Positions 54,149-64,000 of a stretch of 64,000 nt of DNA are shown here, one piece after another. This DNA is from Agromyces bauzanensis (GTDB taxonomy: Bacteria > Actinomycetota > Actinomycetes > Actinomycetales > Microbacteriaceae), in NCBI RefSeq assembly GCF_014645655.1, contig NZ_BMMD01000009.1, positions 62,001 to 126,000 of the forward strand, read 5' to 3'. The notes below the pieces were generated by a model. It saw only the letters and a list, made by a program, of their open reading frames with translations, did no database searches and was not told the origin of the DNA. The first letter of the stretch is position 1. Each line of letters starts with the position of its first letter. The position numbers and the translations under genes were made by a program.

Positions 54149-55000
54149 CTAGCTCGTGAGCCTCCGCACGATGGCCACGGCTTCCTTCGGCGTGACGTCG
54201 GGAAGGTACGCCCGGCCGATGGCCAGGACGATTACGGGCAGGGCGAGCGGGTCGGGGTAGGCCATCGAGAGCGTCTCGTACTCAGGGTTGAACTTCGCCT
54301 TGAACCGGAACAGCGACGAGAACCCGTACGCGGGTTCCAGCGTGCGCCGAGGAGGAGTCCGACGATCGCGGCGATGAGACGGTACACGTTCGACGAGTCG
54401 CCGTCGTAGAGCACGAACACGAGGACGACGGCGAAGGTCACGATCCGGATGCGTCGGCGCCATAGCGCCCGCATGAACGCGGTCGCCGCGATGAGCGCGC
54501 CACCACGCCGGTCAGCGGGTCGAGCGTCAGGTCGACGGCCGTGCCGGTCGCCCGCCACTCGCCCGCGAGCGAGCCCAGCCACTGCAGCAGCGTGCCGAGC
54601 GCGACCCCGGCGACGCCGGCGACGAGGACGCCACGGTCGTCCGCTGGGTGCTCATGCGCCGTTCTGCGATGCCGAGCAGGACGATCGTGGCGAGCACGCC
54701 GAACACGAGCTGGAACGGATCCCAGGGAATGAGCAGCGCGGTCCCGACCGTCCACCACTTCGCCGCCTCCACGGTCGTGGCCACGCCGGCGGCCCGCGTG
54801 CCGGTCGTCGGCTCCGATGCGCCACCGACGATGGTGCCGGTGACGATCGAGGTAGCGACGAGCAGGGTGGCGAACGCGATGCTGAACGGGATGCGGCGGA
54901 CGAATCCCCTGAGCGAATCGGCGGTCGACCGGAGCCGGCCCGACGGCTCGGCGTCGACCTCGTCACTCGGCACGCGTTCCATGCCGTCGGCTCCGGTCAC
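54149..55000 (-). pseudogene. MprF-like (DUF2156/rhomboid-type) protein, broken by frameshifts and deletion
   Basis: The start GTG at 55000 overlaps the esterase stop (GTGA). Membrane segments follow in order but in changing frames: WWTVGTALLIPWDPFQLVFG, then LVAGVAGVALGTLLQWLGSL and AFMRALWRRRIRIVTFAVVL. The last piece, LEPAYGFSSLFRFKAKFNPE and DPLALPVIVLAIGRAYLPDV, matches the C-terminal end of the DUF2156 lysyltransferase domain of MprF/LPG synthases. The catalytic domain in between is missing. Intact relatives make amino-acylated phosphatidylglycerol. No active product is possible. Confidence 0.6.
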
Positions 55001-56298
55001 GGCGCCGAGAGTCCCAGTCGGGGGTACAGCAACGCGAACCCGGCCTCCAATCCGCCCATGAGTCCCGAGCTGCCGTGGTCGGCGCCGGGGATGCGTGCGA
55101 AGGTCGTCAGCATGCCCGCGCCGCGCGCGGCGTCCGCGAGCCGTTCGGCGCCCGGAGCGTATCCGGGGTCGTTCTCGCCGGCGGTGAAGATCCCGGTGGT
55201 GCCGCGGTACGGCGCCTTCGCGGCCATGATGTTCGCGGGCATCACGGCATCGTAGGCTGCTTGGTCGCCGTCGAAGACCGTGTCGAGCACCTGCTCGCTC
55301 CGGTCCGCCCCCGCGTACTCGACGGGCGAGACGGCGAGGATGTTGCCGAACACCTCTGGATACTTCGCGCCGAGGTAGGCCGCGCAACCGCCGCCGTTCG
55401 AGTACCCGGCCACGGTCGTGAACTGCCGGCCCTGCAGCACGTCGAGGTTCGCGCGCGCCCACGGCACGACGTCCTGCATGAGGTAGGTCTCGACGTCGCC
55501 CATCGCGGTGTCGAGGCACAGCGGGTCCTTCATGGGGTCGCCGAGCTGGTCGACGACGAGGGCGATGGGGGCGAGCCCGTCGTGCTCCGCGGCGTAGGCG
55601 TCGAGCACCTCGCCGATGAAGCTCGCGTCGGGTTCCCCCGGCTGGCCCATCATCATGATCACGAGGGGGAGGCGCGGGGCATCCGTCACCAGCGCTGCCG
55701 GCGGCAGGTACACCTGGGCGGGCCGGGCGTCGAAGCCGGAGACGGTGTTCGTCACGCCGGGGTCGGGGATGCCGATGGTCCCGGTCGCCGGCAGGTCGGC
55801 GGGCGGTGTCCAGGTCAGGTAGAGCGGCTCGGTGGGGTCGGCGCCGGGTGTCGCCTCGGGCCGGGCGTGTTCGATCTCGTCGACCGTGGTGAGGCCGAGC
55901 AGGGCGCCCATCGTTCGGTCGAGTCCGTATGAGGCGTTGGTGCCGAGCATGGCGGTGAACGCGAAGACCGGCATGGCGACGACGGCGATGAGCTTGCGCC
56001 ACCACTTCGAGTGCCAGAGGTTCCAGATCGCGAGCAGGATGGCCGCGGATGCCGCGGCCACCCATAACCACGTCGCATCGATGACCGGGCCGCCGAACCG
56101 GTTCAGCACATTCACGGCGATCCACAACGCGGCGCCGCCGATGATCGCGCCCACGACGAGCAGCACGATCACCGTGAGCACCCACGACCAGCCGTCGCCG
56201 CGGCCCAGGAGGTAGACGAAGAACGCTGAGGCGATCACGTACATCGCGGTGAGGAACGGGCCATCGACGATGTCGATGTCAAGCAGGAGATCCCACAC
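54997..56298 (-). CDS. Membrane-anchored esterase (esterase D/antigen 85-like alpha/beta hydrolase)
   Basis: The N-terminal part of this 433-residue protein has four hydrophobic helices ([19 protein letters not shown] and later). The C-terminal 280 residues are an esterase domain with the nucleophile in [15 protein letters not shown] (near residue 296), an acid segment and the final histidine in [11 protein letters not shown]. The family includes antigen 85/mycolyltransferase-like and S-formylglutathione hydrolase-like enzymes. The active site probably faces outside. It is cotranscribed with the MprF-like relic at its 3' end. Substrate unknown. Confidence 0.8.
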   Translation of the reverse strand: MWDLLLDIDIVDGPFLTAMYVIASAFFVYLLGRGDGWSWVLTVIVLLVVGAIIGGAALWIAVNVLNRFGGPVIDATWLWVAAASAAILLAIWNLWHSKWWRKLIAVVAMPVFAFTAMLGTNASYGLDRTMGALLGLTTVDEIEHARPEATPGADPTEPLYLTWTPPADLPATGTIGIPDPGVTNTVSGFDARPAQVYLPPAALVTDAPRLPLVIMMMGQPGEPDASFIGEVLDAYAAEHDGLAPIALVVDQLGDPMKDPLCLDTAMGDVETYLMQDVVPWARANLDVLQGRQFTTVAGYSNGGGCAAYLGAKYPEVFGNILAVSPVEYAGADRSEQVLDTVFDGDQAAYDAVMPANIMAAKAPYRGTTGIFTAGENDPGYAPGAERLADAARGAGMLTTFARIPGADHGSSGLMGGLEAGFALLYPRLGLSAP

Positions 56299-56408
56299 CT
56301 CGCCCCCTCGGCTCCGGCGTCGTCTTGGGGCACAGCGTAGCGCCCGTAGGATGGGGGCACCGTGTTGTTTCCCGGCAATCCCCCGATCTCAGGACCATTG
56401 GAGCCACC

Positions 56409-57794
<1,386 letters not shown>

Positions 57795-57805
57795 CCGCGC
57801 CGACC

Positions 57806-57979
57806 GGGTGCTCGTGCGCCCCCCCACGGCACGCCCGCGACCCCCATGGCACGTTCGCGCCCCACACGCTCGCGGCCCCCGCTCAGTACACTCGCGTCCC
57901 ACCTCGGGCGCACGTGCGCCCCGCCCGGGCACGCATGCGCCCCAGCCAGGGCGCACTTCTGCCCGCGGCGGGCACACGC
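57806..57979. repeat. Degenerate GC-rich tandem array between glyQS and HNH gene
   Basis: About eight degenerate units of roughly 20-22 bases share a core like GGCACG-nn-CGCGCCCC (examples: GGCACGCCCGCGACCCCC, GGCACGTTCGCGCCCC, GGGCGCACGTGCGCCCC, GGGCACGCATGCGCCCC, GGGCGCACTTCTGCCC). Unit length and sequence vary, so it is neither a CRISPR nor an exact satellite. It fills the convergent gap, where it may also act as a terminator. Confidence 0.6.
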
Positions 57980-59488
57980 CTACACCGCGGGCCGAGCCGG
58001 TTCTCGTTCGCCTGCCGCCGCGACGAGCCGGGGCACGGGCGGAGCTCCCGGCATCGGCAGCCGCGTCGGATCGACCGGATTCAGGATGTCGGACGGCGTC
58101 TTCGATCGCATCGATCGAGGGGTGCGTTCGGGGTCGACCCCAGGCGGGGGAATGAGCCAGTATCTGGCGCCCTCGCGACGGACCTCCCATCCCTCGTTGT
58201 GATATCGGAGGTGATCTCCGCGGCAGAGCAGGATGCCGTCGGCGAGGTCGGTGCGGCCGCCGTCGCGATGCCAGTGATCGATGTGATGCGCCTCGGTCCA
58301 CGACGGCGGCCGTGTGCAGTCGGGATCCATGCAGCCCCCGTCTCGAACGGTGAGCGCGATCTTCTGCCGCTCGGTGAAGAGCCGCTCGTCGCGCCCCAGG
58401 TCGAGCACGGTGCCATCGCCGAACTTGACGGGGAGGTGTCCCTCGCAGAGCCCCGGGTGGATGTCGGCAACCGGGATGCGGTCGGGGTGGCCCTCGATCA
58501 TGCCCGTGCCCTCGCCAGTCGCAAGCGCGTGCGCGTTCACGACGACCCGCACCGACGGCTTGCGCTCGTCGAGCAGCCGGCTCGGGTCGACGCTCGCCCC
58601 CGCACGCAGGAGCTGCACCAGCCCTTCGGCCGCGTCGCGTTCGCGAGTGGCGCGCGCGTCGGCGTATCTCGCGTCTCCGAGCGCGTGGTCGCCAAACCCT
58701 CTGCGGGTCTTCGCATCGAGGCGGCGCGGATGCGTGAGCTGGTCGAACACCGCCTTCACGAGCATGCCGGCCTGCGGCTCGAGCTCGAATTCGCCCCGGA
58801 CCATTCCGTCTGGCTTCACCCAGACCCGCCAGTACTGGTGGTGCCGCTGCCGCTCGGCTCGCGCGACGACGCCCGCCGCGTCGATGCGGTCGCGGGTCTG
58901 CCTCGCGGCCCGGCGCGCGGCATCCGCATGCAATGAACGGCACTCGTCGACCAGCATGGGCAGTGCTGCCACCAGCGCCGCCTCATCGGCATCACCGCCG
59001 GGCTCGCCGAGGCCCGAGCGGATCGCGCCCGCCACCTCGACGGTCACAACGCCCTCCGCGACGGCGGCGCCGAGCGCAGCGAACCACGGCGTCGTCGGTG
59101 CGGGAGTCGTCTCGGAGACCATGGGGTCGGACCAACGCTGCGCCTCGAGTGCGGCCGCGGCATCCGTCTCGGCCATCATCTGCCCGACGCGCACGAGGGC
59201 GACAGCCTCTCGCTTCGACGATCGCGTGATCGACTGCACAAGTTGACCGGTGCCGGCATGCCCGGTGCGCTGGGCGAGTCCTCGGACTCCGAAGGGCACA
59301 CGCGATCGCCTGGCGACCTCGGCGACCGCGATCGCCTGACAGCGCTCGACCTCGTGCCGTAGCAGCGTGAGCTCTTCGACGACGGCCAGGAGCGCCGCGT
59401 CGTCGAGCGGGATGAACGTGCCCGTCGAAACCTCGCGACCGATCAGCCGACGGGCGATGTCGGCCAGGTCAGGCGGGAAATCGGGCAT
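57980..59488 (-). CDS. DUF222/HNH endonuclease (13E12 family)
   Basis: This 502-residue protein belongs to the 13E12 family common in actinobacteria. Most of the sequence (residues 20-350) is the DUF222 helical region. The C-terminal HNH domain shows CMDPDCTRPPSWTEAHHIDH followed by GILLCRGDHLRYH, with the two CxxC-like zinc pairs and the HNH-type histidines. Members are thought to be mobile or repetitive DNA nucleases, but direct evidence for function is limited. It is flanked by an unusual repeat array and by a GA-rich region. No inverted ends or target duplication were found. Confidence 0.88.
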   Translation of the reverse strand: MPDFPPDLADIARRLIGREVSTGTFIPLDDAALLAVVEELTLLRHEVERCQAIAVAEVARRSRVPFGVRGLAQRTGHAGTGQLVQSITRSSKREAVALVRVGQMMAETDAAAALEAQRWSDPMVSETTPAPTTPWFAALGAAVAEGVVTVEVAGAIRSGLGEPGGDADEAALVAALPMLVDECRSLHADAARRAARQTRDRIDAAGVVARAERQRHHQYWRVWVKPDGMVRGEFELEPQAGMLVKAVFDQLTHPRRLDAKTRRGFGDHALGDARYADARATRERDAAEGLVQLLRAGASVDPSRLLDERKPSVRVVVNAHALATGEGTGMIEGHPDRIPVADIHPGLCEGHLPVKFGDGTVLDLGRDERLFTERQKIALTVRDGGCMDPDCTRPPSWTEAHHIDHWHRDGGRTDLADGILLCRGDHLRYHNEGWEVRREGARYWLIPPPGVDPERTPRSMRSKTPSDILNPVDPTRLPMPGAPPVPRLVAAAGEREPARPAV

Positions 59489-59887
59489 GTCTCATTCTCG
59501 CCAGAACCACCGACATCGGAACGCACGTTCCGGCGTCTGTGAAGAAGATGCAGGGCGCGCCAGTGGTTGAGGAGGAGTAAGGGTAGGGGAGGAGTCGGGG
59601 TCGGGGAGGAGTCGGGGTCGGGGAGGAGGAGCGGTCGGGGCTGGAGCGGCCCGCAGCGGTGGGGGAGGACGAGGAGCCGGGCGGGGCCGGGTGGGACGAG
59701 GGTCGGGTAGGACGAGAGGTCGATCGACGGCCGGCGGACGAGGAGTCGGGCGGTGAGCCACGGCCAGGGGAGGAACACGGGCGCAGCTCGGCATCCCGAC
59801 CTCGGCGACGACCCAGGACGGCGAGGCCATCGTCGACGCGTCACGCGTCGGACGGGGACGGGCAGCCCCACCCCCGACCCGGCCGCC
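59489..59887. other. Purine-rich stretch with 17-bp tandem repeat
   Basis: This 400-base region upstream of the HNH gene has no recognised gene. It is strongly purine-biased on the plus strand. At 59586-59636 a 17-base unit, GGGGAGGAGTCGGGGTC, occurs twice exactly and once partly. The GA-rich strand may form unusual structures. A promoter for the HNH gene must lie at its left edge. Confidence 0.5.
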
Positions 59888-60574
59888 TCAGCCGCGCGCG
59901 GCCGCCCACTCGCGTCGCAGCACACCGTAGATCGCGGTGTCCTGCCACTCGCCGTCGTTGTACTCCTCCTCGAGGATCGTCGCCTCGCGACGCATCCCGA
60001 GCCGTTCGCAGAGTGCAGCGGATGCCCCGTTCCGCGCGTCGAGGAACGCCTGCACGCGGTGGGGGTTCAGCGTCTCGAAGGTGAAGTCGAGCACCGCCTG
60101 CGCCGCCTCCCGAGCGAACCCGCGCCCCTGGAACTCGGGGTGCAGCACCCAGCCCAGCTCGAGCTGGGCGTGCCGCACGCTCGAGACCCGGATCATGAAG
60201 TCGCCGATGACGCGGTCACGCGTGGGGTCGTCGGTCGCCGGCGTGCCGGGCAGGACCGCCGCGAAGAACACGGAGTCGCCGTCGGCGGCGAGGGCGCGCC
60301 CGGCGGCGCGCTTCGCGGTGTGCTCGTAGCCCTCGGCGCGATCCCGCTCGGGCCACGGCAGGTAACGGATCACCTCGGGCAGGCGCTGGTACTCGTAGAC
60401 GTCGGCGGCGTCGGATGCCTCGAGCGGACGCAGCACGAGGCGCTCGGTGCGCAGCGGCTCCGCGACGAGCGCGGACGCGTCGTAGGGGAAACGGACGGCC
60501 GGAGGCCCGTCGGCGGTGGCGGTCGCGATCCGCCCTGGCTCGACGACGTACGCGATGTCGCGCTCGCCGCTCAC
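59888..60574 (-). CDS. GNAT-family N-acetyltransferase (RimJ/RimL type)
   Basis: The acceptor-binding part of this 228-residue protein begins at LRTERLVLRPLEASDAADVY, as in RimJ-like acetyltransferases. The acetyl-CoA loop is seen in LELGWVLHPEFQGRGFAREAAQAVL, followed by ALCERLGMRREA. It probably acetylates a small molecule or a protein N-terminus. GTG 60574 overlaps the hemA stop by 4 bases (GTGA), so it is cotranslated with hemA, although no functional tie is known. Confidence 0.85.
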   Translation of the reverse strand: MSGERDIAYVVEPGRIATATADGPPAVRFPYDASALVAEPLRTERLVLRPLEASDAADVYEYQRLPEVIRYLPWPERDRAEGYEHTAKRAAGRALAADGDSVFFAAVLPGTPATDDPTRDRVIGDFMIRVSSVRHAQLELGWVLHPEFQGRGFAREAAQAVLDFTFETLNPHRVQAFLDARNGASAALCERLGMRREATILEEEYNDGEWQDTAIYGVLRREWAAARG

Positions 60575-62022
60575 GATGCGCCGGCCCGACGCGGCGGGGC
60601 CCCGGCGGACGGCGCCGAGGCATCCGTCGGCCGGATGTCGCGGGGAGTGCCATCGTGGGGAGTGCCATCGCGGGGAGTGCCATCGCGGGCAGTGGCATCG
60701 CGGGCCGTGGCGGCATCGCGAGCGGCCCGCGCCTCCTCGTCGGGCTTCACGCCGAAGAGCGCCTCGAGTCCGTCGATCCACGTGGCCTGCTCGCCGGCGC
60801 GCGCGAGCTCACGGGAGCGCACCATGGGCGTGTGCAGGAGCACGCCGGCCATGTGGCGGAGGGCCGCCTCGGTGCGTCCGTCGTCGCCGCGCGCCTGGGC
60901 CCGCGAGATCTCGCCGTCGAGGATGTCATACACGTGCCGGCGCAGGGCGACCACCGCGGGCGCGAGGTCGCGCTCCTCGGCGCCGTCGCCGAATGCGCGT
61001 GCGTCGCGGTCGACGATCTCGCGCGCGGCATCCGTGGCCCCGAGCACCTCGAGCGGGGCGTGGATCCTGATGGTCTCGAGGTCGAGCACGTCGACGCCGG
61101 GCACGTCGACCACGTCGGGCGCGACGTTGCGGGGCAGTCCGAGGTCGATGACGAGCTGGTTTATCTGCTGCACGGGCGCGACGGCGCCAGGCAGCAGTGC
61201 GACGGATGCCTCGAGCCGCTCGCGTCCCGCGGCGATGAGCGCCTTGTCGACCACATGGTGCTCTGCCGTGGTGCACGTGACGATGATGTCGACGCCTGCG
61301 GCGGCGGCTTCGTAGTCGCCGCGCGGCACGGCCTCGATGCCGTGGCTCGCCGCGAACTTCGCGCCTCGCCCCGACGGCGAGTGCACGCGCACGTCGGTGA
61401 CGCCGCGGTCGCGGAGGGCGGCGAGGGACGCGCCGGCGAAGCGGCCGGTGCCGACGAGCAGCACGCGCGCGGCGGCCCAGTCGGTGATGCGGCTCTCCGC
61501 GAGGTCGAGGGCGAGGCGCACGATCGAGCGGCCCTCGCCGCCGATGCCGGTCTCGTTCCTCACGCGGCGCGAGGTCTGCGAGGCGCGCTGGAAGAGCCGT
61601 TCCAGCTCGGGCGTCGTGGTGCCCTCCCGGCGCGCGCGCTCGAGCGCCCGGCGTACCTGGCCCGCGATCTCGCCCTCGCCGACGACGACCGACTCGAGGC
61701 CGGATGCCACGGCGAAGAGGTGGCCGGCGACGGCGTTGCCGTGGACGAAGCCGACGGTGGCGCGAAGTTCGTCAGGCTCGAGGCCCGCGACCGTGCCGAC
61801 CGCGCGAATCGCGTCGTGCACCGCCGACACCGGTGACGCGCCAACGGGTGCGTCGAGGTCGAGATACGCCTCGAAGCGATTGCAGGTGGCGACCACGACC
61901 GCGCCCTGCACGGCGTCATGGCCCTCGAGGATGCGTGGTGCTGCGTGTTCCGCGTTCGCCGAAAGGCGCTCGAGCAGGTCGAACGCGGCGTTCTTGTGAC
62001 TCGCGGTGAGGCAGATGAGCAC
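60571..62022 (-). CDS. hemA: Glutamyl-tRNA reductase
   Basis: This enzyme begins the C5 pathway to tetrapyrroles by reducing glutamyl-tRNA to glutamate-1-semialdehyde. The catalytic cysteine is in VVVATCNRFEAYLD (near residue 47), and GLESVVVGEGEIAGQVRRAL follows. The NADP site is VLLVGTGRFAGASLAAL near residue 190. The last about 50 residues are an unusual hydrophilic extension with the repeat RDGTP/HDGTP, absent from most HemA proteins. GTG 62022 is the start. No other haem genes lie in the window. Confidence 0.93.
   Translation of the reverse strand: MLICLTASHKNAAFDLLERLSANAEHAAPRILEGHDAVQGAVVVATCNRFEAYLDLDAPVGASPVSAVHDAIRAVGTVAGLEPDELRATVGFVHGNAVAGHLFAVASGLESVVVGEGEIAGQVRRALERARREGTTTPELERLFQRASQTSRRVRNETGIGGEGRSIVRLALDLAESRITDWAAARVLLVGTGRFAGASLAALRDRGVTDVRVHSPSGRGAKFAASHGIEAVPRGDYEAAAAGVDIIVTCTTAEHHVVDKALIAAGRERLEASVALLPGAVAPVQQINQLVIDLGLPRNVAPDVVDVPGVDVLDLETIRIHAPLEVLGATDAAREIVDRDARAFGDGAEERDLAPAVVALRRHVYDILDGEISRAQARGDDGRTEAALRHMAGVLLHTPMVRSRELARAGEQATWIDGLEALFGVKPDEEARAARDAATARDATARDGTPRDGTPHDGTPRDIRPTDASAPSAGAPPRRAGAS
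60641..60718 (-). repeat. 15-bp tandem repeat in the 3' end of hemA
   Basis: Copies of CGGGGAGTGCCATCG (plus-strand sense) are arranged head to tail, three nearly exact and two diverged. They encode Arg-Asp-Gly-Thr-Pro pentapeptides on the minus strand and keep the reading frame. Confidence 0.85.
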
Positions 62023-62202
62023 GATGGGATTCTACCCGCGGTCGAATGGGGATTCTGCGTATCTGTCTCGACGAGTACTCGATCTTTCGTCGGAGGCCTG
62101 AGTTGGTGCGTTCGGGGCGTTGACCATCCGGCGACGATCGGATCCCGTCCCCCGTACTCCCCTCGAGGCGCGGATGTTCCGGAGTCGGCGCGCCCGCGCG
62201 GC

Positions 62203-63258
62203 TCAACGCCGGATCAGCACCTTCAACGCGTCGTGCTCCGCCGCGTGGCCGAACACCTCGTAGGCCTCGAGCACCTGGTCGAACGTGAACGTGTGCGTCA
62301 CGAACTTGTCGGCCGGCAGCTTCTTGGCCGCGACGAGCTTCAGGAGCATCCCGAGCGTGTTCGTGTTCACGAGTCCCATCGAGATGTCGATGTTCGAGAT
62401 CCAGAGCCGGTCGAGCGCAAGCTCCACGCCACGCCCGTGCACGCCGACGTTCGCGACGTGTCCGCCCGGACGCGCGAGCTCGGTCGCCATGGTGAAGGTG
62501 CCCGGGATGCCGACCGCCTCGATCGCCACGTCGACGCCCAGCCCGTCGGTGGTGGCGAGCACCTTCTCCTTCCAGTCGTCGGCGCCTGAGTTGACCGTGT
62601 CGGTCGCACCGAACTCCCGGGCGCGTGCCAGCCGGGCGTCGTCGAGGTCGATGGCCACGACCCGCGACGGGCCGTAGAGCCGCGCGGTCATGACCGCGGC
62701 GAGTCCGACCGGGCCGGAACCGATCACGGCGACCACGTCGCCGGGCTTGACCTGTCCGTACTGCACGCCGATCTCGAATCCCGTCGGCAGGATGTCGGAG
62801 AGCAGGATGCCCTCGGCGTCGCTCACGCCCTCGGGCACCTTGTACACCGAGTTCTCGGCGAACGGCACGCGCACGAGCTCGGCCTGCGTGCCGTCGATGA
62901 GGTGGCCGAAGATCCATCCGATGCCCTCGGCGCCCTCCGGGTTCAGGCAGTGGCTGTAGAGGCCCTGCCGGCAGTTCGAGCAGAGCCCGCAGGCGCTGAT
63001 GCAGGAGAGGATGACCCGATCGCCGACGGCGAGCTGCGTGATTCCGCTGCCGACCTCGGTGATCACCCCGATGCCCTCGTGGCCGAGCACGCGGCCCGCC
63101 TCGACCGCCGCGACGTCGCCCTTCAGGATGTGCAGGTCGGTGCCGCAGATCGTCGTGGCCTCCATCCTGACGATCACGTCGGTCGGGTGCTGGATGACGG
63201 GGTCGGGCACGTCCTCCCAGCTCTTCTGTCCCGGACCCTTGTAGACCAGCGCCTTCAT
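62203..63258 (-). CDS. Zinc-dependent alcohol dehydrogenase family protein
   Basis: The catalytic zinc site of this 351-residue medium-chain dehydrogenase is in [11 protein letters not shown], with RVLGHEGIGVI after it. The structural zinc cysteines are in CISACGLCSNCRQGLYSHC. The NAD site is VAVIGSGPVGLAAVMTARLYG. The EGIGWIFGHLIDGTQAEL segment is typical of a group of actinobacterial isopropanol/2-alcohol or thiol-dependent formaldehyde-like dehydrogenases. ATG 63258 has GGGAG 7 bases upstream. Substrate cannot be settled from sequence; formaldehyde or secondary alcohols are candidates. Confidence 0.88.
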   Translation of the reverse strand: MKALVYKGPGQKSWEDVPDPVIQHPTDVIVRMEATTICGTDLHILKGDVAAVEAGRVLGHEGIGVITEVGSGITQLAVGDRVILSCISACGLCSNCRQGLYSHCLNPEGAEGIGWIFGHLIDGTQAELVRVPFAENSVYKVPEGVSDAEGILLSDILPTGFEIGVQYGQVKPGDVVAVIGSGPVGLAAVMTARLYGPSRVVAIDLDDARLARAREFGATDTVNSGADDWKEKVLATTDGLGVDVAIEAVGIPGTFTMATELARPGGHVANVGVHGRGVELALDRLWISNIDISMGLVNTNTLGMLLKLVAAKKLPADKFVTHTFTFDQVLEAYEVFGHAAEHDALKVLIRR

Positions 63259-63400
63259 GATGCACTCCCTGCCTGACGACGTCGTGTCGGACTTCGACGC
63301 GACCGCTCCAGTCAAGCTCGGACAGGCGTGCGCAACAGGGACGAACGTCCCGCCGCGGGCTCATCAGCGATGAGGTGCGCCCTCAGGCGCACGAAGGTCC

Positions 63401-63994
63401 TCAGCGGCGAGCGGCGGCGGCGACCTCGGGACGGATGACGGGGATGGGCGCGGTGAGCGGCGGAAGCTCGAGTCCCTCGGCGGCGAGGGCCGCGCGGTGC
63501 TTGGCCTTCCAGCTGCGCACCACTGCGAAGAACGGCGCGTCGCTCATGGCATACCGGCCGAACCGCCCCGCCGAGAGGATGATCGGCAGCTCGATGCTCG
63601 AGCCATTGTGGCGCACGCGCAGCACGAGGACGTGCTCGACCGACCCGCCGACGACCATCGAGTCGGCGCGGATGTTGCGCACCTCGCGCCATGGGAAGTG
63701 GGCGGCGCCGTGCGGACGGCCGCCGCCGTTCCAGAAGGCGACGCCGAGCTCGTCGACGACGACGGAGAACCGCGCGCCGAGGCGCACGCCGCCCGCATCG
63801 TCGAGGAGTTCGTTCAGCCGTCGCACGAGCAGGCGGTTCCGGATGCCGCAGCTGAGCTCGCCGCGAACGGTCGATGCCAGGGCGTTCCGACGGGCACGCG
63901 TGCGTGCCGCGCGGCCGAGCCCGACGACGCCCCAGATCGCGACGACGACCAGGCCGACGGCCGCGAAGCCGACCGCGAGGTTCGTCGTGGGCAC
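63401..63994 (-). CDS. Hypothetical protein with N-terminal membrane segment
   Basis: The first 30 residues of this 197-residue protein contain one hydrophobic helix (LAVGFAAVGLVVVAIWGVVGL). The rest is soluble, with DELGVAFWNGGGRPHGAAHF and IPWREV-like segments that resemble PH-like bacterial domains (bPH), though the match is only by pattern. GTG 63994 lies 7 bases from the window end, so a longer upstream start cannot be excluded. Confidence 0.5.
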   Translation of the reverse strand: MPTTNLAVGFAAVGLVVVAIWGVVGLGRAARTRARRNALASTVRGELSCGIRNRLLVRRLNELLDDAGGVRLGARFSVVVDELGVAFWNGGGRPHGAAHFPWREVRNIRADSMVVGGSVEHVLVLRVRHNGSSIELPIILSAGRFGRYAMSDAPFFAVVRSWKAKHRAALAAEGLELPPLTAPIPVIRPEVAAAARR

Positions 63995-64000
63995 GGCTGG

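Noticed and set aside
57806..57979. Possible CRISPR array after glyQS
   Set aside because: Units are too short, degenerate and without unique spacers; no cas genes are near.
57980..59488. HNH gene as a complete mobile element
   Set aside because: No terminal inverted repeats or target-site duplication were found around it.
60641..60718. Repeat as a CRISPR-like element in hemA
   Set aside because: The units have 15 bases, no spacers and encode a regular peptide in frame.

Overview
This window is about 71% G+C by eye, uses GTG starts freely and is scattered with the GGATGCC/GGCATCC words that are common in Microbacteriaceae genomes. The gene content (single-chain glycyl-tRNA synthetase, NucS mismatch endonuclease, 13E12-type DUF222/HNH endonuclease, oligopeptidase B, MocR/PdxR regulator) fits an Actinomycetota chromosome, most likely an Agromyces- or Microbacterium-like member of Microbacteriaceae. 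I see no rRNA, tRNA, CRISPR array or complete insertion sequence.

Layout. 1-2501: end of a hydroxyacid dehydrogenase, a DM13 protein, a GIY-YIG protein and a conserved hypothetical. 2554-3946: arsenic-type regulator followed by an arsenate-reductase-like fusion. 3950-4515: a truncated cation transporter. 4584-9186: the pstSCAB phosphate uptake operon with an unusual winged-helix regulator at its 3' end and a clear PHO box in front of pstS. 9337-16238: an arsenic region with a dead MFS gene, an aquaporin, three arsenate reductases of the low-molecular-weight phosphatase type (one fused to ArsR), a CoA-disulfide-reductase-like flavoenzyme, an ArsO-like flavoprotein and a CVCDL-type ArsR. 16597-25660: oligopeptidase B, a LysM lipoprotein, PdxR with a divergent FMN-binding protein, two small ORFs and a large LuxR (LAL) regulator. 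25765-32532: a gene graveyard where fragments of ThrE, an ABC ATPase, a DUF2804 protein, an alpha/beta hydrolase and an N-truncated M6 protease meet at abrupt junctions, around intact DUF998 and TetR genes. 32640-44405: Gph, NucS, an MFS transporter and a LacI regulator that share operators, tdh (frameshifted) and kbl, an M20 amidohydrolase, MATE, YccF and the KtrAB/Trk potassium system. 44532-51833: M13 peptidase, class-A-like serine hydrolase, Tat-exported multicopper oxidase, MFS transporter. 51923-56298: decayed hydrolases and a decayed MprF-like gene beside one intact esterase. 56409-64000: glyQS, DUF222/HNH endonuclease, GNAT, hemA, a zinc alcohol dehydrogenase and a membrane-anchored hypothetical.

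How parts work together. Phosphate uptake is probably switched on by PhoP through the direct-repeat PHO box. A repeated ATAGA-N6-TCTAT element stands before four arsenic transcription units and suggests one ArsR-type regulon: arsenate is reduced by the ArsC proteins, and arsenite may leave through the aquaporin because no ArsB or Acr3 pump is present here. A 14-bp palindrome, TCGAATCGATTCGA, stands in front of both the LacI-family gene and the MFS gene on either side of tdh-kbl, which points to a small shared regulon.

The most unusual overall feature is the number of broken genes (about a dozen with internal deletions, in-frame stops, frameshifts or missing ends). Most have large missing pieces that sequencing error cannot explain, but the single-base lesions in tdh and elsewhere need raw-read support.
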